A stretch of 64,000 nt of DNA from Actinomucor elegans (taxonomy: Eukaryota > Mucoromycota > Mucoromycetes > Mucorales > Mucoraceae). This document shows, one piece after another, positions 60,165 to 64,000 of the stretch; position 1 is the stretch's first letter, and each line of letters begins with the position of its first letter. The stretch is taken from positions 1,736,001 to 1,800,000 of the forward strand of contig JAMSLZ010000002.1 in assembly GCA_026027325.1 (NCBI GenBank), in the 5' to 3' direction. A program made the position numbers and the translations under genes. Below the pieces are notes generated by a model that ran no database searches, had not been told where the DNA came from, and worked only from the letters and a program-made list of their open reading frames with translations.

Positions 60165-60260
60165 TACTGTAATAAATGCAATAGTTCATTCTGAATATAC
60201 AGTGTTAATCAAATGCAACATTAAACAGGGATTGATCGAGAGATCTATTAATCATTAAAT
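60165..60260 (-). repeat. Dispersed degenerate repeat, single unit
   Basis: A reverse unit: AATGCAATAGTTCATTCTGA, ATCAAATGCAACATTAAACA, GGATTGATCGAGAGATCTAT. This is close to full length. Confidence 0.6.
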
Positions 60261-60948
60261 TAAAATAATATAAAATTATAATCCTGAGGTCGCAGTTTTT
60301 ATCATAATGGTGTAAAATAAGACAGAAGCCCTTAAAAGACATTTTAAAACAGAGAGATCGAGTAAAGATAAGAATTTAAGGTCTCAGTTTATCTGCTCGT
60401 CGATAGTAACAATCCTTGAATAGTATGCGTAGAGATAAACATGCTAAGAAAATTCCCATTATAATAGATATAATGTATCATATATAATATGTGTGAGCTA
60501 CTGTATTTCGAAAGCTGTAGCAATGAAGCAAACATGTTTATTTACCGTTACAACTGAGAATCCATCCGCTTGACCTTATGCTGAAAGGACCATGAGGGTG
60601 ATTCTAGTGGACATTCTTTCCCTATCGCGCTATATTTGAGCGGATTACAAATACAAGTGGATAACCCAATTACGAAAATAAATCCACCAGTTCATTGTGA
60701 ATACACTCCATTGAGAGACGTTTTCTTGAAGGTAAATTAAATAAGGAAAGATGGCAGCCATTGATGGTAAAAAACAATAGCCATATTTGCTGCTAATTTA
60801 GATAATCCATTGCTTGGCCTCTTTTCTTTGCTTTGTTTCCACCGCCATAGTGCTTTACGATTAGCTATTTCAGCCAGTAGGTACAGATTGTGTTAGCCTG
60901 AGATTAGTATGTACTATGATATATATTTTATAGCTGGTATTCACGTTA

Positions 60949-60952
<4 letters not shown>

Positions 60953-60993
<41 letters not shown>
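60953..60993 (+). repeat. 41-base T tract
   Basis: An uninterrupted run of 41 T, the longest homopolymer in the window (others: 36 T at 21153-21188, 29 A at 8580-8608, about 27 T at 52635-52661). It could be the poly(A) end of a lost retroposed sequence, a nucleosome-excluding tract or slippage product. No target-site duplication is obvious. Confidence 0.8.
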
Positions 60994-60996
<3 letters not shown>

Positions 60997-61941
60997 TATA
61001 GTACAATAATGAGTAACGAAGTTTTTAGGTTCTGTTTCAAGATAAGATACGCGAGATATTATTGGAGTATCATTCATATCGATTGCAGTATTTATATACA
61101 GAATAAAGTTAGGTTTACAAACCTAGAGCAATAGTTTGTGTTTGCTCACTTATTTCGACTATATAAAATGTCTAAAGAGAGCGCTTTTTCATCTGTAAAT
61201 TCTTCATCTTTATTTGGTTGGAATACATTATCTTTGCGCTTCATTGCAGACGTGCTCTTTTCCAAAGTAGTAACAAGCTTTTAAACACACCCATTTTTCA
61301 CTTTAACAATGATGGGACATTCGGTATTTTCATTTGGTTGTTTCTTGGAAACTGCCGTGTTGTTGTTTTTCATATTATTTAGTTAAGGCACGACACAGTA
61401 AAGGGAGAATTTCTGAACGCCATCACGCCTGCTTTGTCCTTGTTTGAACATCCACTCCGCTCCATTAAACAAAAATATTGGAACCGGAATGAAAAGAGCA
61501 ATGTTCCGGCCCGTTATCGAGTTATGATTGAATTTCTAAATTTTTTTTTGAAAAATCGCCTTTTATCAGGGACAACTTCATCATTTGAAGGGAGCTTCCA
61601 ATGTTATTTAATCATTAAACGGTTCGTTCATCCTTGCATGATCATCATTATATTTTATTGCGTTTAATAGCAGCTACTTGCTATTAAAAAGAGATTCAAA
61701 ATCCATATTAAATTTTTGGCTCGGATTTCGAGCGGCCCCGCAACAACGCAGCGGAAACTGTTCATTTACCACCAACAACTAGTAAAATTGAAGGCCCTCC
61801 TTGTTTTCATCCCAACTGGCGAAACTAATATTTTGTTAGCAAGTCACTGCTATGCTGACTGCTTTTGGGAAAAGTAGTATCGATGCTTTGTTGCACAACC
61901 TTTTTACTACTTTCCTTCCCTCAGAAAATTAAAGAGTATTG

Positions 61942-64000
61942 ATGAACCGTGAGTCTGTTACGATTACCGAAGACAGCAATAATCTTTCTATTAAGCGAAC
62001 TTTTGAAATGAGCACAGAACGTAAGTTTCTGATTCCACTCTTTCGTATAAAAATAACTCACGCGTCGTTGTAGACATAGACGAGGATAACACCAAAAAAC
62101 TAAAAGTTAACGGCAACGAGCTCGATCTCAAACTGACAGCCAAGCAAAAAAAGAAGGCTGCTAAAGCGCGTAAACTGGGCATGACCTACGAATTGAAGGA
62201 CGATGACCTAGTAAATTTACCAGCAGTATTTATTAACGCGTCAAACTCACTCACTCCCTTTTTTATAGGTGATCCATCCCAAACTCTTTTTCAAACAATT
62301 CAATGATTTCGCTTCCATGAAAGATGCACGCAACTTGATGTTAACAGCATTAGCACCCAGTGGTAAACAAGCAAGACTGGCCGAGATTCCTGACTTTCCC
62401 GGTGTACAAAGAGTAAAGAAAGCTATTATCATCGACGTGCCCATCTTTGACCCTCACGCGATGGGTTTGCCCATGGATGTACGTCAAGTTTCCAGAGCTG
62501 CAGCACCCGAGGTCTATGAACAATTGAAAGCGAGCCCTTTGTACCCCTACATCCAGCAAATGGATGATGAAGAGAAAGAGATTTTGGCGTTGATCAGTGC
62601 TGCTGGATTTGATCAATATAAGCGCGTGCATGATCGATTTTTAGATTTATTGGAGGTACCATTGTCCAAAGGTGAGATCAAAAAGAAACGAGAGGAAGAA
62701 GACAAAGGTAAGAGTTTCCGAAAAAAAAAAATTAAATTTGAAGCATAAGGTGATTAACACGGACTATATTCAAGATCCTGATCAAAAGAGAAGAATTACT
62801 CCAGAAGTGCTCATCTTGTCAAATGAGCTATTAAAAATGGAAGACTTTCCTATTCCTAGTTGCTTGGATCCAACTAGTGTATTGGAAGAAGGATGGGTGG
62901 ATACGTTACCTGGAACTGGATTAGAGCCAAAGAAACTTGTTGCGCTTGATTGTGAAATGGTGAGTTCTTATTATGTATATATGCAAACGCGATATCTGAC
63001 TTGCAATTCGATAATAGTGTAAGACAGTCAATGGATACGCGGTAACCAGAGTGGCTCTTATAGATAGAGGTAAATCGATCTTTTATAATCCAAAAAAAAA
63101 AAAAAAAACTGATTTCAATACTACAGCTCATAAGCCGCTTATCAATGAACTTGTTAAGCCTTCTGACGAAATTACAGACTATGTAACTCATATCAGTGGT
63201 GTAGATGAAAATTCGCTCAGACACGTTACTACTACATTATCCGATATTCAAAAGAAGATACAATCGTTTGTCGATGGAGATACTATTCTTGTAGGTCATG
63301 GACTTGTGAACGACTTGAAATGCCTCAAGATGCGACACCCATACATTATAGATACAGCCATCATATACCACCATAAAAATGGTCCACCTTACAAGCCTTC
63401 TTTGCGCGATCTTAGTACACGATACCTCAAGCGTACTATTCAAGTGCGTGATGAGGATAAAAAACCAGGCCAAGATAAGGGCCATGACCCAATGGAGGAT
63501 GCTATAGCCAGTTTAGAGCTACTGGAGCGCAAATTGCTGTATGGTATAAATTATGGATTAGCAGGTTTATCGCAGGTGGAAACTGTGTTGGATTTCCTTA
63601 GACGAAGTCATCAACAAGGCGCAGTGATTGAGTGTAAAGCAACGATGAGCATGTTGATGAAGCGCATTTTATCCGAATATAATCGGGATAACTATTGCTC
63701 AGTAGCGAACGACGAGGAGGTGGTCAAGAAGGTTGTAGAGCACCATAAGCAGTGTGATTTGGTGATTGCTCGGTTTGATCTGTCCCAAGAAGCCAATGAA
63801 CAAGAAAAACAGACCAAGTTTTTGAGCTTATTTGAAGAGATCTATCGGGAGATGGAACCAGACACTGCTTATTGTATCACAACTGGGTATCGATCCAATA
63901 AACAACGAGAGGAGTAAGGCTAATCATTTTAAATACTGTGAGTACCATGTTAACATTTCATATGATAGGCTTCGAGAGAAACGCGTAGAATATAAAAAGA
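61942..64000 (+). CDS. REX1: REX1-type 3'-5' RNA exonuclease (DEDDh), 3' end beyond window
   Basis: Exons 61942-62020, 62074-62210, 62269-62707, 62775-62959, 63018-63069, 63127-63913 and 63969 onward; all phases close. A Lys-rich N-terminus (KLTAKQKKKAAKARKLGMTY) precedes a helical region (VIHPKLFFKQFNDFASMKDA ... DQYKRVHDRFLDLLEVPLSK). The exonuclease core follows: LVALDCEMCKTVNGYAVTRV (first catalytic Asp/Glu), LINELVKPSDEITDYVTHIS, ILVGHGLVNDLKCLKMRHPY with IDTA, and GHDPMEDAIASLELL (His and last Asp). This is the Rex1/RNH70/REXO1 group that trims 5S rRNA, tRNA and other 3' ends in the nucleus. The intron 62708-62774 was placed because it alone restores frame and contains a TTAAC branch-like site; a shorter intron ending at 62742 or 62750 would not. 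Confidence 0.9.

Larger units (their letters stand above)
59988..61941. other. Gap between NRDE2 and REX1
   Basis: Left end is the NRDE2 promoter, right end the REX1 promoter. In between are one reverse repeat unit (60165-60260) and a T tract of 41 bases (60953-60993). Two short ATG-started ORFs follow a TATATAAAA at 61161-61169 (38 codons from 61169, and 24 codons from about 61311), too short and featureless to call. The 77-codon ORF at 61434-61667 shows no domain. Confidence 0.55.

Noticed and set aside
62269..62748. REX1 exon 3 reading on to a stop at 62746 without an intron
   Set aside because: That would end the protein before its exonuclease domain; removing 62708-62774 (GT-AG, 67 bases) restores the frame into DPDQKRRITPEV and the catalytic region.

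Overview
The window is nuclear DNA from an early-diverging fungus, most probably a member of the Mucorales (Mucor/Rhizopus relatives). The reasons are: AT-rich gaps full of poly(A)/poly(T) tracts; compact protein genes with many short GT-AG introns (about 45-70 bp); a Ras protein of the Mucor RAS1 type; Q/N-rich proteins; and AT-rich degenerate repeats between genes. There is no sign of bacterial or organellar DNA, CRISPR, rRNA or tRNA. Most genes are split, so I rebuilt exon chains by hand and checked that every chain closes in frame.

Layout. 0-6 kb: arrestin-like gene (cut by the left edge), CWC15, a TMEM164-like membrane protein, and an RBM5/RBM10-like RNA-binding protein. 6-15.2 kb: a core-histone cluster of three divergent pairs, H2B/H2A, H3/H4 and H2A/H2B, all intronless. 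15-18.5 kb: repeat-rich gap with a broken S28 peptidase gene. 18.5-32.3 kb: ribosomal protein uL15, a Myb/SANT-like protein, VPS25 (ESCRT-II), aminopeptidase P and SIN3. 34.9-41.3 kb: a C2-domain protein head-to-head with a Q/N-rich protein, a fragmentary spliced gene of unknown identity, and RAS. 43-51.3 kb: ARC1/AIMP1-like tRNA-binding cofactor and a Pumilio protein. 53.2-60 kb: HMG-CoA lyase, an unknown two-pass membrane protein and NRDE2, all on the minus strand. 61.9-64 kb: REX1-type exonuclease, cut by the right edge.

The genes are mostly unrelated housekeeping functions: chromatin (histones, SIN3), RNA processing and decay (CWC15, RBM-like, NRDE2, PUF, REX1), translation (uL15, ARC1), trafficking and signalling (VPS25, RAS, arrestin, C2), and metabolism (HMG-CoA lyase, aminopeptidase P). 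The only functional cluster is the histone block.

The most unusual signals are: (i) a decayed repeat family of about 90 bp that recurs every ~140-190 bp in short runs inside nearly every long gap, in both orientations; (ii) two H2A genes differing by one silent base and two H2B genes with near-identical cores but unrelated tails, which points to gene conversion; (iii) a spliced but damaged gene at 38.2-39.2 kb that simple ORF scanning misses; (iv) competing splice donors at the zinc finger of the RBM-like gene; (v) transposase remnants and a peptidase gene broken next to a repeat array. I see no clear candidate for a wholly new multi-gene system.
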